DNA of 64,000 bases, from NCBI GenBank assembly GCA_031292485.1, contig JARLHA010000014.1, positions 1 through 64,000 of the forward strand, written 5' to 3'. Below the pieces are notes generated by a model. That model was not told the origin of the DNA. It saw only the letters and a list, made by a program, of their open reading frames with translations, and did no database searches. Source of the DNA: Mucilaginibacter sp. GTDB lineage: Bacteria; Bacteroidota; Bacteroidia; Sphingobacteriales; Sphingobacteriaceae. Numbering within the stretch: the stretch's first letter is position 1; the number at the start of each line of letters is the position of its first letter. The position numbers and the translations under genes were made by a program. Below are positions 44,071 to 53,758 of the stretch, piece by piece.

Positions 44071-44101
44071 AAAGCATCCTGAGAATTCAGGGTGCTTTTT
44101 T
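44071..44101 (+). terminator. typA terminator
   Basis: AGCATCCTGA pairs with TCAGGGTGCT (one G-U pair) around a GAAT loop, then six Ts. Confidence 0.92.
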
Positions 44102-44132
44102 GCTTTCAGGTAATTATTTTTTCTAACAGATA

Positions 44133-45134
44133 TTATTCATTATTTATTTTATTGATCTCTTTCTTTACCTCGTCAATTAATTGTTGTTCAGAGGGTAAGT
44201 ACAATTTGTATTCGCTGGCAAAAATGGTTTTGTTATTTTCAGGTAAAGAGATTTTTACTACGGCATTATTTTTTTCTGCACAAAGTAAAATTCCTATAGT
44301 AGGGTTTTCAAAGTCTTTCTTTTCGTACCGGTCATAATAGTTTACATACATCTGCAATTGCCCTATATCCTGATGTGTAAACTTGGAGGTTTTTATCTCA
44401 ATAATAACAAAACATTGTAAAAGTCGGTTATAAAAAACAAGATCAATGAAAAACTCATCACCTTCAATATGTAACCGCTTTTGCCTTGCGACAAAAGCAA
44501 AGCCATTGCCAAGTTCTAATAAGAAGTCGTGCAGATGCGTAATAATCGCTTGTTCCAAGTCTTTTTCATAATAAGATGCTTCCCTGCGTAATCCTAAAAA
44601 TTCAAGGTACATGGGATCTTTAATGATTTCTTTTGCATCGGATGGCTGTTTTTCATTTCGGGCTACAGCCAATACATTTTCTTTTTCATTGCTCATCAAT
44701 AACCGTTCCCACAAACTACTATAGATTTGCCTTTCCAATTGGCGCACTGTCCAGTTATTTTTAACAGTTTCTGCGATATAAAAATCCCGTTTGTCTTGTG
44801 TATCAAGGCGTAGAAGTAACTTGTATTGGCTCCAACTCAATTGCGAATACACTGTATTCGCAATTGGAAATGTGCGATAAAACTGGCGGAAAAGCTCCAC
44901 CTGTCTTTTTGAGAAGCCACTTCCATATTCCGGCTCTAACTGTTCTGCAATAAATCTGGTTAGATAATTGCCATAATCTGCACGATCTTTTCCCTCCTGT
45001 TCTTCTTCAAAAATACGTTTACCGATATACCAGTACATCTTCGTACGTTCATGGTCTACCAAGCGGATAGCTGTGTCTTTTGCATTAAGAATAATTGCCT
45101 TTATATCCGCTATTACAGATTGATTTATAGTCAT
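44133..45134 (-). CDS. PDDEXK nuclease-domain protein (YhcG/DUF1016 family)
   Basis: 333-aa protein. The N-terminal half is the DUF1016 helical domain (YWYIGKRIFEEEQ, GSGFSKRQVELFRQFY). The C-terminal half is a PD-(D/E)xK nuclease core (HIEGDEFFIDLVFYN, CFVIIEIKTSKFTHQDIGQLQMYV, GILLCAEKN). YhcG-type proteins are associated with mobile elements and nucleic-acid defence; function is not settled. Between typA and the polysaccharide cluster, with no partner gene of a restriction system visible. Confidence 0.88.
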   Translation of the reverse strand: MTINQSVIADIKAIILNAKDTAIRLVDHERTKMYWYIGKRIFEEEQEGKDRADYGNYLTRFIAEQLEPEYGSGFSKRQVELFRQFYRTFPIANTVYSQLSWSQYKLLLRLDTQDKRDFYIAETVKNNWTVRQLERQIYSSLWERLLMSNEKENVLAVARNEKQPSDAKEIIKDPMYLEFLGLRREASYYEKDLEQAIITHLHDFLLELGNGFAFVARQKRLHIEGDEFFIDLVFYNRLLQCFVIIEIKTSKFTHQDIGQLQMYVNYYDRYEKKDFENPTIGILLCAEKNNAVVKISLPENNKTIFASEYKLYLPSEQQLIDEVKKEINKINNE

Positions 45135-45250
45135 TCTTTTTCCGAATTATAGTATTTGAGAAAAACTAAAAGTAATGCTTGTAATTTTAGGAAGCAACAA
45201 GTTATTTACCGCTCAACTAATCAACCACTCGCCAAATCAACCAAAAACAA

Positions 45251-45258
45251 TACCTTTG
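45251..45258 (+). promoter_or_regulatory. Predicted -7 box of the polysaccharide operon
   Basis: TACCTTTG, an exact TAnnTTTG match, 7 bases before the flippase ATG. The transcript would have a leader of only a few bases. Confidence 0.45.
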
Positions 45259-45265
45259 CACAAAT

Positions 45266-46582
45266 ATGCGTTTCCCCAATATCCCAGGTTTTGACCAGCA
45301 GGCATTTGAAAAGTATTTTAAAAATACGGGAATGCTGTTTGTGGGCCGCGTAGGGAGCCTGGGTATAAAAATGATCGTCAGCATTATCCTGGCGCGATAC
45401 CTGGGCAGGCAATTTAATGGTATTTTGGCTGGTGGAACGGTTTATATTTACTTTTTTTCGGCCATCGCTACCCTTGGGCTCGACCAGTTCATCGTTAAAG
45501 AGCTCCATCAGTTCCCTGATAACCGCGACCAGATACTGGGTACATCATTTTGGATGAAGGTATTTGCCGGTTTTTGCTGTATCCCATTAATTTATTTCGC
45601 CTACCTTATCTATCCTGCTCATAAAACACCCTATAGCTATGTGTTTATCTTTTCGTTTATCGGGGTAATACAGGCTTTTACAGTCATTGATGCCTACTTC
45701 CAGTCGCAGGTGCAATCTAAATATATCATGCAGGTGCAGATTGCGGGAAACCTGGTATCAGCTGCTGTAAAACTATGGTTGATCTATCATAAAATGCCAT
45801 TGATTTGGTTTGTTTACGCTTATACCTTTGACTTTCTCCTGATCTCCGTCGGTTATTTTTTTACCTACCAGCGCAAGCAGAGGAGTGTGCTCAACTGGTC
45901 ATTCAACTTTGAACTGGCCGGGAAACTGTTCAAATATTCATGGCCGTTAATGTTGTCGGGCATAATGGTGGCACTTTATATGAGGATAGACCAGATCATG
46001 CTGCAAAATATGTACAGCGTTAAGGAAGCGGGCGCCTATCAAACTGTCTCCAATTTAAGTGAAGCCTGGAATTTTATACCCGCGGTGATCGTTACCTCCC
46101 TTTTTCCGGCCATTTTGAATGCTAAGCGGGATGATGCCGCACGTTATAAAAAGCGCATCCAGCATTTGTACGACCTGATGGTTTATATCAGCTTGCCGGT
46201 GGCCGTTATTATCACCTTCGCCGCACCATTGATTTATAAGTTATTTACGCCTGAATATGCTTATGCGGCGCCGACATTAGCCGTGCATATCTGGTCGGGG
46301 GTGTTCGTATTTTTGGGGGCTGCCAGCAGCCAGTATTTAATAGCCGAAAATTTTAATAAGCTTACCTTTATCCGTACCGGGTTTGGTGCAATCGTAAACA
46401 TTTTATTGAACCTGGTGTTGATACCGCGCATGGGAATGATGGGCGCGGCCATTGCTACCCTGGTTGCTTATGCCAGCGCTACCTTCTTTATCGTATTTAT
46501 TCCAAAAGTTAACGACCAGGCAGTGATGATGTTTAAATCATTATTTTTAATTTCGCTGGTTCAAAAGATCATTAAACGATGA
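45266..46582 (+). CDS. Polysaccharide flippase (Wzx/MATE-like)
   Basis: 438-aa inner-membrane protein with about 12 helices, of the MOP/polysaccharide-transporter superfamily. It begins FEKYFKNTGMLFVGRVGSLGIKMIVS and contains a mid-protein SWPLMLSGIMVALYMRIDQIMLQ block typical of these flippases. It would translocate lipid-linked oligosaccharide units across the inner membrane. First gene of a plus-strand operon; its stop overlaps the next ATG (ATGA). Confidence 0.9.
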   Translation: MRFPNIPGFDQQAFEKYFKNTGMLFVGRVGSLGIKMIVSIILARYLGRQFNGILAGGTVYIYFFSAIATLGLDQFIVKELHQFPDNRDQILGTSFWMKVFAGFCCIPLIYFAYLIYPAHKTPYSYVFIFSFIGVIQAFTVIDAYFQSQVQSKYIMQVQIAGNLVSAAVKLWLIYHKMPLIWFVYAYTFDFLLISVGYFFTYQRKQRSVLNWSFNFELAGKLFKYSWPLMLSGIMVALYMRIDQIMLQNMYSVKEAGAYQTVSNLSEAWNFIPAVIVTSLFPAILNAKRDDAARYKKRIQHLYDLMVYISLPVAVIITFAAPLIYKLFTPEYAYAAPTLAVHIWSGVFVFLGAASSQYLIAENFNKLTFIRTGFGAIVNILLNLVLIPRMGMMGAAIATLVAYASATFFIVFIPKVNDQAVMMFKSLFLISLVQKIIKR

Positions 46583-47229
46583 GTAATAAACTTAATTTAC
46601 TGTTTAAAGTATTTACAAGCCCCAAAAGGCTGCGCACATTGCTGTCATTTAATGATAAGGGTTATCTTGACCAGGTCGGCTGGTTCAATGCATTTGACAG
46701 CCGGTCGCCGGTTGACCAGGACAATAATCCTATTCCCTGGGTTACCTATTCGTTTATCGACTTTATTAAAGAACGATTAAACCGTCAGCATACCGTATTT
46801 GAGTTTGGCTCCGGCAATTCAACTTACTTTTATGCCAAATACGCTGGCATTGTGGTTTCGGTGGAGCATGATAAGGCGTGGTTTGATAAAATCGTCAATA
46901 CAAAACCCGAAAATGCCGAAATGATTTTTTGCGAACTGGTACGCGACGGCGATTATTGCCGTGTGCCCCTTAAGCTGGAAGAAACCTTCGATATCATTAT
47001 TGTGGACGGCCGCGACCGGGTAAACTGCTGCAAACAGGCGGTAAAAGCGGTATCTGAAAAAGGCGTGATCGTACTGGATGATTCGGAGCGGGAATTTTAT
47101 AAAGAGGGAATTACTTATTTAACTAATAAAGGCTTTAAGGAACTGGCATTTACCGGTATTTCGCCGGGACTATTTTACAGGAAAGCGACATCCGTTTTTT
47201 ACAGGCCCGAAAACTGCCTAAATATTTAA
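46579..47229 (+). CDS. SAM-binding methyltransferase-like protein
   Basis: 216-aa protein with a Rossmann-type core: FEFGSGNSTYFYAKYAGIVVSVEHD (motif I) and FDIIIVDGRDR with VIVLDDSER (motifs for acidic residues). It resembles small methyltransferases of polysaccharide clusters. It overlaps the flippase by 4 bases. Substrate unknown. Confidence 0.72.
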   Translation: MSNKLNLLFKVFTSPKRLRTLLSFNDKGYLDQVGWFNAFDSRSPVDQDNNPIPWVTYSFIDFIKERLNRQHTVFEFGSGNSTYFYAKYAGIVVSVEHDKAWFDKIVNTKPENAEMIFCELVRDGDYCRVPLKLEETFDIIIVDGRDRVNCCKQAVKAVSEKGVIVLDDSEREFYKEGITYLTNKGFKELAFTGISPGLFYRKATSVFYRPENCLNI

Positions 47230-47230
47230 T

Positions 47231-48004
47231 ATGGCTGAACAGATCATCAGCGGGAACGTTAAAACCGCATACGACGAATTTTACCAAAAGCACGACGAGG
47301 CCTGGCGCATGCTGGGCGCTAAATACAAGGCGCAGCATATTATTGATGTGAGCAAAGGCCGCACCTTTAAAAAAGTGCTGGAAGTTGGCGCCGGCGACGG
47401 CAGTATCCTGAAATTTTTAGCCGATGCCAATTTCGCCGAAGAATACCACGCGGTAGAAATTTCGGAAAGCGGCGTAGAACACATCCTGGCCAGGAATATT
47501 GAAGGCGTGAAATCAGTGCAGTTATTTGATGGTTACACTTTGCCGTTTGAAAAAGACAGTTTCGATCTGATCATCCTATCGCATGTTTTGGAACATGTAG
47601 AGCATGAGCGCATGTTGCTGCGCGAACTAAAAAGGGTAGCACGCCATTGCATTATTGAAGTGCCGCTGGATTACAGGGTAGGGGTTGACAAAAGGATCAA
47701 ACATTTCCTGGCGTACGGGCACATCAACGTGTACACTCCGACTTCGCTGCGCTATCTGTTGCAAACGGAAGGTTTTGAAATAGAAGATGACCTGACCTCC
47801 CTGATTGAACCGGAGGTAACCAGGTTTAATACCTACGTGAATCAAAAGAAATCAAAAAGTTTGGTGAAGAATATAAAGATCAGCACGGAATATGCGTTAA
47901 AGGACATGCTTGGAATAGTTTTCGGCAAAAAAATGAATGAGAAGTTAGCCAATGCCTATACGGTTCTGGTAAAAAAAGCTGATCAGCAGGTGAATATATT
48001 TTAA
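47231..48004 (+). CDS. Class I SAM-dependent methyltransferase
   Basis: 257-aa protein with motif I VLEVGAGDGSILKFL, a YHAVEISESGVEHI loop and FDLIILSHVLEHVEHERMLLRE, typical of methyltransferase type 11. Probably modifies a sugar or lipid in the surface-polysaccharide pathway. It begins 2 bases after the preceding gene. Confidence 0.85.
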   Translation: MAEQIISGNVKTAYDEFYQKHDEAWRMLGAKYKAQHIIDVSKGRTFKKVLEVGAGDGSILKFLADANFAEEYHAVEISESGVEHILARNIEGVKSVQLFDGYTLPFEKDSFDLIILSHVLEHVEHERMLLRELKRVARHCIIEVPLDYRVGVDKRIKHFLAYGHINVYTPTSLRYLLQTEGFEIEDDLTSLIEPEVTRFNTYVNQKKSKSLVKNIKISTEYALKDMLGIVFGKKMNEKLANAYTVLVKKADQQVNIF

Positions 48005-48035
48005 ACTGAAAAAATTAACCAGTTATTTAAAAGTA

Positions 48036-48141
48036 TTTTAACACGGAGAGCACTAAGAAGGCGCGGAGAGCACAGAGAAAAAATCGACAATTTTGAAACT
48101 TAGCGATCTCTGCGCCTCCTCTGTTTCTCTGCGTTAAAATC
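48036..48141. repeat. Imperfect inverted repeat (ACACGGAGAG / TCTCTGCGTT)
   Basis: Left part TTTTAACACGGAGAGC...GCGCGGAGAGCACAGAG and right part CTCTGCGCCTCCTCTGTTTCTCTGCGTTAAAA are imperfect complements. It fills most of the gap between the methyltransferase and glycosyltransferase genes. It resembles a widespread type of intergenic element; no coding. Confidence 0.75.
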
Positions 48142-48225
48142 TAAAAATGACGGTATATGGAAAGTAGTATTAAAATTTCCAATTCGTGAAATTCGCATAA
48201 ATTCGAGAAAATTAGTGTTTGTTCA

Positions 48226-49143
48226 ATGCAGAACCTTGCCCCGATAGCCTTATTTGTTTACAACCGGCCCGAACATACCCGGCGGACCATAAGTTATTTG
48301 CAAAAAAATTTGCTGGCGGAGGAATCGCGCCTGTTTATTTTTTCGGATGCTGCAAAAACGGATGCCGATAAAGCTAAAGTAGAAGAAGTGCGGCAGCTGG
48401 TCAAAGAAATAACTGGTTTTAAATCTGTAAAAATCACTGAAAGAAACCTGAACCTCGGATTAGCTGAATCCGTTATCAGCGGCGTAACGCAATTGGTGAA
48501 TGAATATGATAAGGTGATTGTTTTTGAGGACGACCTGCTTTCATCGCCCTTTACCCTGCGGTATTTTAATGAAGCCTTAGATAAATATGCTAAAGAAGAA
48601 AAAGTAATGCATATCGGCGCATATATGTACCAGTTAAAAGCGAAAGATCTTCCGCAAACCTTCTTTTTCCGCGCGGCGACCAGCTGGGGCTGGGCAACCT
48701 GGGCCCGGGCATGGAAAGATTTTGAACCTGATGTGGATGTATTGCTGAAACAGTTCGACAAAAAGAAAATCGACCGCTTTTCGATCGAAGGCACCATGAA
48801 TTTCTGGAAGCAACTTGTGGGTTTTAAAGCCGGTAAAAATGATTCATGGGCCATCCGCTGGTACGCGTCCATCTTTTTAAAAGGCGGCCTTACCCTTAAT
48901 CCTTCTATATCCCTTGTCAACAATATCGGCAATGACGGTACCGGCGTACACTCCAATAAGGAAAACATGTACCATGTGCGGATAACGCAGAAACCTGTTA
49001 CCCAATTTCCTTCCGAAATTAAAGAAGACCAGCAGGCTTACCAGGCCATTAAATCTTTCCTTAAAAATCGTAAAGGCAGTTTGCTGCAAAGGGGATTCCG
49101 TTTTGTAAAACAATTGCAGGTGAAATACCTTTCAAAAAAATAA
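48226..49143 (+). CDS. GT2-type glycosyltransferase
   Basis: 305-aa glycosyltransferase. N-terminal APIALFVYNRPEHTRRTISYL is the nucleotide-sugar-binding start of GT-A enzymes, and the DxD-like motif is in VIVFEDDLL. The ATSWGWATWARAWKDF block is typical of cell-envelope sugar transferases. It would add a sugar to a growing surface polysaccharide. Separated from the upstream genes by a repeat, but codirectional. Confidence 0.88.
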   Translation: MQNLAPIALFVYNRPEHTRRTISYLQKNLLAEESRLFIFSDAAKTDADKAKVEEVRQLVKEITGFKSVKITERNLNLGLAESVISGVTQLVNEYDKVIVFEDDLLSSPFTLRYFNEALDKYAKEEKVMHIGAYMYQLKAKDLPQTFFFRAATSWGWATWARAWKDFEPDVDVLLKQFDKKKIDRFSIEGTMNFWKQLVGFKAGKNDSWAIRWYASIFLKGGLTLNPSISLVNNIGNDGTGVHSNKENMYHVRITQKPVTQFPSEIKEDQQAYQAIKSFLKNRKGSLLQRGFRFVKQLQVKYLSKK

Positions 49144-49173
49144 GATCACCGGTATTTTATACTACAAACAGTA

Positions 49174-50577
49174 TTAGCCCTTTAAGTTCTCTATCTCTTT
49201 CAAAGTTTTAGGCAGATATTTTCCAAGCAGGTGGCTGCCCGTTTCCGTGATCAAAAAGTTGTCCTCGATGCGGATACCGCCAAAATCGCGGTAGGTGTTT
49301 AAAACATCGTAGTTAATATAATCAGCGTACTTTTTCTCGGCTGCCCAGCGGTCTATCAATTCAGGGATAATATAAATGCCCGGCTCTACCGTCAGCACAA
49401 AGCCTTTCTCCAGTTCTCTGCCCAGTCGCAATGATTTAAGGCCGAATATGGTGGTTTCCTTTTTCAGCGTATCGGTATAGCCTACGTAAGGTTCGCCCAG
49501 GTCTTCCATATCGTGGGTGTCCATGCCCAGCATGTGCCCTAATCCGCATTGAAAAAACATGGTATGTGCGCCTGCGGCTACCGCTTCTGCAGCATTGCCT
49601 TTCATCAGGTTTACCTGGGTTAGGCCTTCAACCAGTTTCTGGCAGGCCGCCAGGTGAATATCTTTATACCTGACGCCCGGTTTTAACATACTTATGGCGT
49701 GATCCATCGAATTTAAAACTACTTCGTACAACTCCCTTTGCCGCGTGGTAAAACTGCGGCCGACAGGGAAGGTGCGGGTAAGATCGCCGCCATAGTGCAT
49801 GGCATTTTCGGCGCCGATATCGCTTAAAACCATGCGGCCTTCTTCCAAAGTATTGCCGTAATAATGGGTATGCAGGGTTTGGCCGTGCGTGGTAATAATA
49901 GCGGGGTAACCCAGCCGGGCGTTAGCCGTCATAGCAGCCTCTTCGGCTTTGGCCACCAATTCGTATTCCTTGATGCCGGGGCGTGTATGTTTGATCACGG
50001 CCAGCTCCATATCAACGCTGATAGACACCGCGTTTTCCATTTGCTCAATCTCCAGCGGCGATTTGATCACCCGCTGGGCAATAACCGCTTTGATCAATTT
50101 TACCGAAACGTGATCAGCAGCATCTTCCAGGCTCACGTTAAGCCATTCCGCCAGTTTAATTTTATTTTCAGGGCGATAGGGCGGGAGGATGTGCACCTTC
50201 CGGCCCGTTATAATGGCTTTGTGGATATAACGTACTACTTGCTGGTAAGGGTTGGTTTGCTTAACACCCACCAGCGATGCCATTTCTTTTACAGTGGGCA
50301 GCGTACCGGTCCAAACAATATCATCGATGCTCAATTCATCGCCAAAAATTACCTCCTCGCCGGTATCGGTATCGATAATGGCGGCAAGGCCTTGCACATC
50401 CAGCCCGAAATAATACAAAAAACTGCTGTCCTGTCTGAAGGGGTAGCAATTGTCCTTATAGTTCATGCTGCTGTCCTCGTTGCCCAGCAGCAGGATGAGG
50501 CCATCCTGACCGATGGTTTGCTTTAATATATTTCTGCGGTCGATATAAACCTGTTCGTCAAAAAGGTGGAGTTTCAT
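49174..50577 (-). CDS. Aminopeptidase P-family metallopeptidase (Xaa-Pro)
   Basis: 467-aa pita-bread-fold metallopeptidase that cleaves the N-terminal residue before proline. Metal ligands are recognisable in SDIGAENAMHYGGDLTRTFP (two Asp), LGHMLGMDTHD (His), LTVEPGIYI (Glu) and GGIRIEDNFLIT (Glu). Its length agrees with the bacterial PepP group. Cytoplasmic. On the minus strand, convergent with the polysaccharide genes. Confidence 0.95.
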   Translation of the reverse strand: MKLHLFDEQVYIDRRNILKQTIGQDGLILLLGNEDSSMNYKDNCYPFRQDSSFLYYFGLDVQGLAAIIDTDTGEEVIFGDELSIDDIVWTGTLPTVKEMASLVGVKQTNPYQQVVRYIHKAIITGRKVHILPPYRPENKIKLAEWLNVSLEDAADHVSVKLIKAVIAQRVIKSPLEIEQMENAVSISVDMELAVIKHTRPGIKEYELVAKAEEAAMTANARLGYPAIITTHGQTLHTHYYGNTLEEGRMVLSDIGAENAMHYGGDLTRTFPVGRSFTTRQRELYEVVLNSMDHAISMLKPGVRYKDIHLAACQKLVEGLTQVNLMKGNAAEAVAAGAHTMFFQCGLGHMLGMDTHDMEDLGEPYVGYTDTLKKETTIFGLKSLRLGRELEKGFVLTVEPGIYIIPELIDRWAAEKKYADYINYDVLNTYRDFGGIRIEDNFLITETGSHLLGKYLPKTLKEIENLKG

Positions 50578-50593
50578 TTTTTAATCTTTTACG

Positions 50594-51346
50594 CTATAAC
50601 GGTTTCACTGCTTTCAATACAATATATGGCGATAATGACTTACTCTCTACCGGCACAATTTTGGTAAAAACTTTCCCGGCCAGCCAAATGGTTTTTACCA
50701 GCGCTTTTACGATGCCGCCTTGTTCTGCCCGGTTTTCCAGCCAAACGGAGAATTTGCCATGGTAATAGCTTTCTACTTCAGTAAGGCCCAGTTGCCGGCA
50801 ATATTCCGCCAATAATACAGGGTTCATGCTGTTGATATTGTGTTTATCATAATTTGCCCTGTCGAATTTGCGCTGTACCCAGCCATTTACTGCTTTAAAA
50901 TTTGGCAGGGTGACAAACAGCACACCGCCGGGTTTTAAAAATTGCAGGTGGGTTTCAAGGATCGCTTTGGTATCATTAAAATGCTCAATCAAGCCAAAGG
51001 AGGTCACTAAATCATATTGTACTATTGGTTTGTATTCAAATAAATCAGCTTCTATAATCTTCACGTCGCCGTGTTTCAGTCCGTTTTTCTCCAGCAGCTG
51101 GTCAATTATCCCTTCATGGATAAAATAGTCGAAAAGGGTAGTATCCAACTGGTAATATTTTTTCAGAAAAGCGGCATAATAGCCCGGGAAACCGCCCAGT
51201 TCAATGGCGGTCTTGATATTTTTTTCTTTGATCAGTTTGGCCAGAATCCCGCCGAAATGATAGTCGGGTTTTATGTAAAAGATGATGTCGTTCTTTGATT
51301 CCCAAAAGGACTTCCAGAAAGCGCGGTCAGTTAAATTTTGTTCCAT
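50594..51346 (-). CDS. Class I SAM-dependent methyltransferase
   Basis: About 250 aa from the ATG at 51346; an in-frame GTG three codons upstream is less likely. Motif I IELGGFPGYYAAFLKKY and YDLVTSFGLIEHFNDTKAILETH, followed by LKPGGVLFVTLPNF, mark a methyltransferase type 11/12. It ends 16 bases before the peptidase gene. Substrate unknown; position suggests polysaccharide or lipid modification. Confidence 0.85.
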   Translation of the reverse strand: MEQNLTDRAFWKSFWESKNDIIFYIKPDYHFGGILAKLIKEKNIKTAIELGGFPGYYAAFLKKYYQLDTTLFDYFIHEGIIDQLLEKNGLKHGDVKIIEADLFEYKPIVQYDLVTSFGLIEHFNDTKAILETHLQFLKPGGVLFVTLPNFKAVNGWVQRKFDRANYDKHNINSMNPVLLAEYCRQLGLTEVESYYHGKFSVWLENRAEQGGIVKALVKTIWLAGKVFTKIVPVESKSLSPYIVLKAVKPL

Positions 51347-51535
51347 TAAATACACAATATGCGAAATACTTCAATATGCGCCTGGATTTATCTTCCTGAT
51401 CAGGCTGTCCCGAAATAATCAGCAGCCCAAACGCAGGGGTTTGGCTAAAGCCAATAGCGCCTTTTTTATTAGTCCGCCCCATAAATGGGACGGTAATGAT
51501 TAAAATATAAAGCCGTTAATCTAATCTTTTCATTG

Positions 51536-51555
51536 CCGTTGGCTTTAGCCAACGG
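51536..51555. repeat. GGCTTTAGCC-type palindrome
   Basis: CCGTTGGCTTTAGCCAACGG, 9-bp arms. A related word GGCTAAAGCC occurs near 51440. Intergenic REP-like element in the 272-base gap between the methyltransferase and acyltransferase genes; no gene seen there. Confidence 0.75.
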
Positions 51556-51618
51556 ATAAAGTTAAAAACAGGGACGGCTTCAGCCTAATTAGCGGACAGT
51601 TTGAAAACTATTCGCTAA

Positions 51619-52125
51619 TTAATTTTTCTTTTCCAATACCCTTGCCGGGTTACCCACAGCAATGCTATTTGATGGTATATCTTTTGTTACCACGGCCCCT
51701 GCACCAATGATCACATTATTCCCAATAGTTATATCCCCTATTATACAAACATTGGCGCCGATATCTACATTGTTCCCTATTCTGGGGCACCCGCTAAAGG
51801 TGCCGTCGGCCAGTTTTTTGTGGCCGATGGTAGTTGAGTTCCTTAACACACAGTGCTCGCCGATAATGGTGCTTTTATTTACCACCAGCGCCTGCCCGTG
51901 GTACAAAGATAAGCCTTTGCCTATAGTTAGCTTGCGCGGCAGTTCAATCCCCAGGATCCACTCCACCCAAAAACGGTAAAGCATAAAATAAGGGTAAAAA
52001 ATAATTTTGGTGATGGTATAGCGGTTAAAAGCCTGCAGCAAACGAAAGGAAAACAAAACCGACTGTGCCTTAAAGTTTTGCCGGTTTGCCCGCCAGTCCT
52101 GGAATAAATAAGCAAAAAAGTTCAT
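51619..52125 (-). CDS. Hexapeptide-repeat acyltransferase (serine acetyltransferase-like)
   Basis: 168-aa protein. A short helical N-terminus precedes a left-handed beta-helix of hexapeptide repeats: STIIGEHCVLRNSTTIGH, IGNNVDIGANVCIIGDITIG, NNVIIGAGAVVTKDIP and a final NSIAVGNPARV. It probably O-acetylates a sugar in the surface polysaccharide; a role in cysteine synthesis is less likely given the context. Confidence 0.85.
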   Translation of the reverse strand: MNFFAYLFQDWRANRQNFKAQSVLFSFRLLQAFNRYTITKIIFYPYFMLYRFWVEWILGIELPRKLTIGKGLSLYHGQALVVNKSTIIGEHCVLRNSTTIGHKKLADGTFSGCPRIGNNVDIGANVCIIGDITIGNNVIIGAGAVVTKDIPSNSIAVGNPARVLEKKN

Positions 52126-52257
52126 TTTTTCAGTCGCTCAGTTTGTTTGTATTAGGTTTAAAACCACAAATTCATGCCCCTATCAAAAGCTAATCCCATT
52201 TTAAATAGCGCCGTCAGGTGCTAAATATCGGTAGAAAATCCATTTTAAATATTTTAG

Positions 52258-52303
52258 CGTGCCGTAGGTACGCAACTTCGCTGTGTTCCGTACCTACGGC
52301 ACG
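52258..52303. repeat. Inverted-repeat element (CGTGCCGTAGGTACG)
   Basis: Perfect 15-bp arms (52258-52272 and 52289-52303) with a 16-base loop. Next to it are a GACCCC-GAT-GGGGTC palindrome (about 52338-52352) and an unrelated word CGCCGTCAGGTGCTAAATAT (from about 52209). Together they fill the 364-base gap with three elements, with no gene. Confidence 0.8.
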
Positions 52304-52489
52304 GTATTCATTGTTTTTATTCTTCTACCAATGTTTGACCCCGATGGGGTCGCCGTTTAACTGTGCTGCGTTGTTGCTTATTGCAAGGTAGCTATGACGG
52401 TGGCAGATCCTGTAATTAAATACAGCGCGTCCAAAAGTAAAGTTTTCATTTTAGAATTGTTATAATTGCCGCTAAAATAGCGCCGCCAA

Positions 52490-53758
52490 ATGAAAGTAAC
52501 TTTAATAAATACCTCTGATGCCGGCGGCGGCGCCCCGGCGGCCTGTATGCGCCTGCTAAAAGCGCTGGAATTAAAGCAGGTTGATGTGCACATGCAGGTG
52601 CAAGAGAAGAAAACCGGCGAGCCCCGCGTCGACAGCATCAGCGATAATTTTGCGGCAAGATTAAAGGCAAAGTTTAACTTTTTTTATGAGCGATTGCCTT
52701 TTATCTGGTTTAAGGCAAAGGCGCGTGAGGTAAGGTTTGCTTTTTCAACGGCGGATATTGGAACTGATATAAAAAAGGAACCTGATATACAAAATGCAGA
52801 TTTATTGCATCTTCACTGGACGAATTCCGGTTTTCTTTCTATCCATAACATTCAACAACTTTTTGAAACCGGCAAACCCGTAGTGTGGACGCTGCATGAT
52901 ATGTGGGCCTTTACCGGTGGCTGCCATTATTCAGGCGATTGTTTCCATTTTATGAAGGATTGCGGTAATTGCTGGATGCTGCGCGATCCGCATAAAAATG
53001 ATCTTTCGCACACCGGCTGGAAACGAAAGATGAAGATGTACAAACCGGTAAAAAATATTGTTTTTGTAACCTGCAGCCATTGGCTCGCTGATATAGCAAG
53101 AACGAGTTCTTTGCTGAAAGACTTCCGCATTGAAACGATTCCCAACCCTATAGATACGGAAGTGTTTTCGCCAAGGGATAAAATTGCCGCAAGGCTGAAA
53201 TGGAATATCGACCCAAAATCAAAAATTATACTGTTTGGCGCCGCCAATATTCTCGACAGGCGCAAAGGCATCACCTACCTTGTTGAGGCGCTGAATGACC
53301 TGAAAAAAAATTATCAGGATACAGATACAATTGAGATCGTTCTTTTCGGGAAAAATAAATCCTTTGATATCAACCAGCTGCCGTTTAAGGTTTATGAAAT
53401 GAATATCATCACTTCACAACAGGATATGGCAGCGCTGTATAACCTGGCCGATTTGTATGTAACGCCCGCTATTGAAGATAACCTGCCCAATACAGTGATG
53501 GAGTCGCTGGCTTGCGGAACGCCCGTGGTGGCCTTTAATACCGGTGGCCTGCCTGATATGGTGGATCACCAGCAGAACGGTTACCTGGCTGAATTTAAAT
53601 CTGCCGCTGATTTCGCCGCTGGGATCAAATTTATATTAAATTCAACCCGAAAAGACGAACTGTCGGCAAATGCGCGAAAAAAGGTAATGGATAATTTTAC
53701 CAATGAGATCGTCGCCTCAAAATACATGGATGTTTACCGGTCAATATTAAGAAAATGA
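52490..53758 (+). CDS. Glycosyltransferase family 4
   Basis: 422-aa GT-B glycosyltransferase. Start MKVTLINTSDAGGGAPAAC is the acceptor-domain glycine loop; the C-terminal domain has RRKGITYLVEAL and the E-x7-E motif region PAIEDNLPNTVMESLACGTPVVAF. It is probably a sugar transferase for surface polysaccharide. It overlaps the next gene by 4 bases (ATGA). Confidence 0.92.
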   Translation: MKVTLINTSDAGGGAPAACMRLLKALELKQVDVHMQVQEKKTGEPRVDSISDNFAARLKAKFNFFYERLPFIWFKAKAREVRFAFSTADIGTDIKKEPDIQNADLLHLHWTNSGFLSIHNIQQLFETGKPVVWTLHDMWAFTGGCHYSGDCFHFMKDCGNCWMLRDPHKNDLSHTGWKRKMKMYKPVKNIVFVTCSHWLADIARTSSLLKDFRIETIPNPIDTEVFSPRDKIAARLKWNIDPKSKIILFGAANILDRRKGITYLVEALNDLKKNYQDTDTIEIVLFGKNKSFDINQLPFKVYEMNIITSQQDMAALYNLADLYVTPAIEDNLPNTVMESLACGTPVVAFNTGGLPDMVDHQQNGYLAEFKSAADFAAGIKFILNSTRKDELSANARKKVMDNFTNEIVASKYMDVYRSILRK

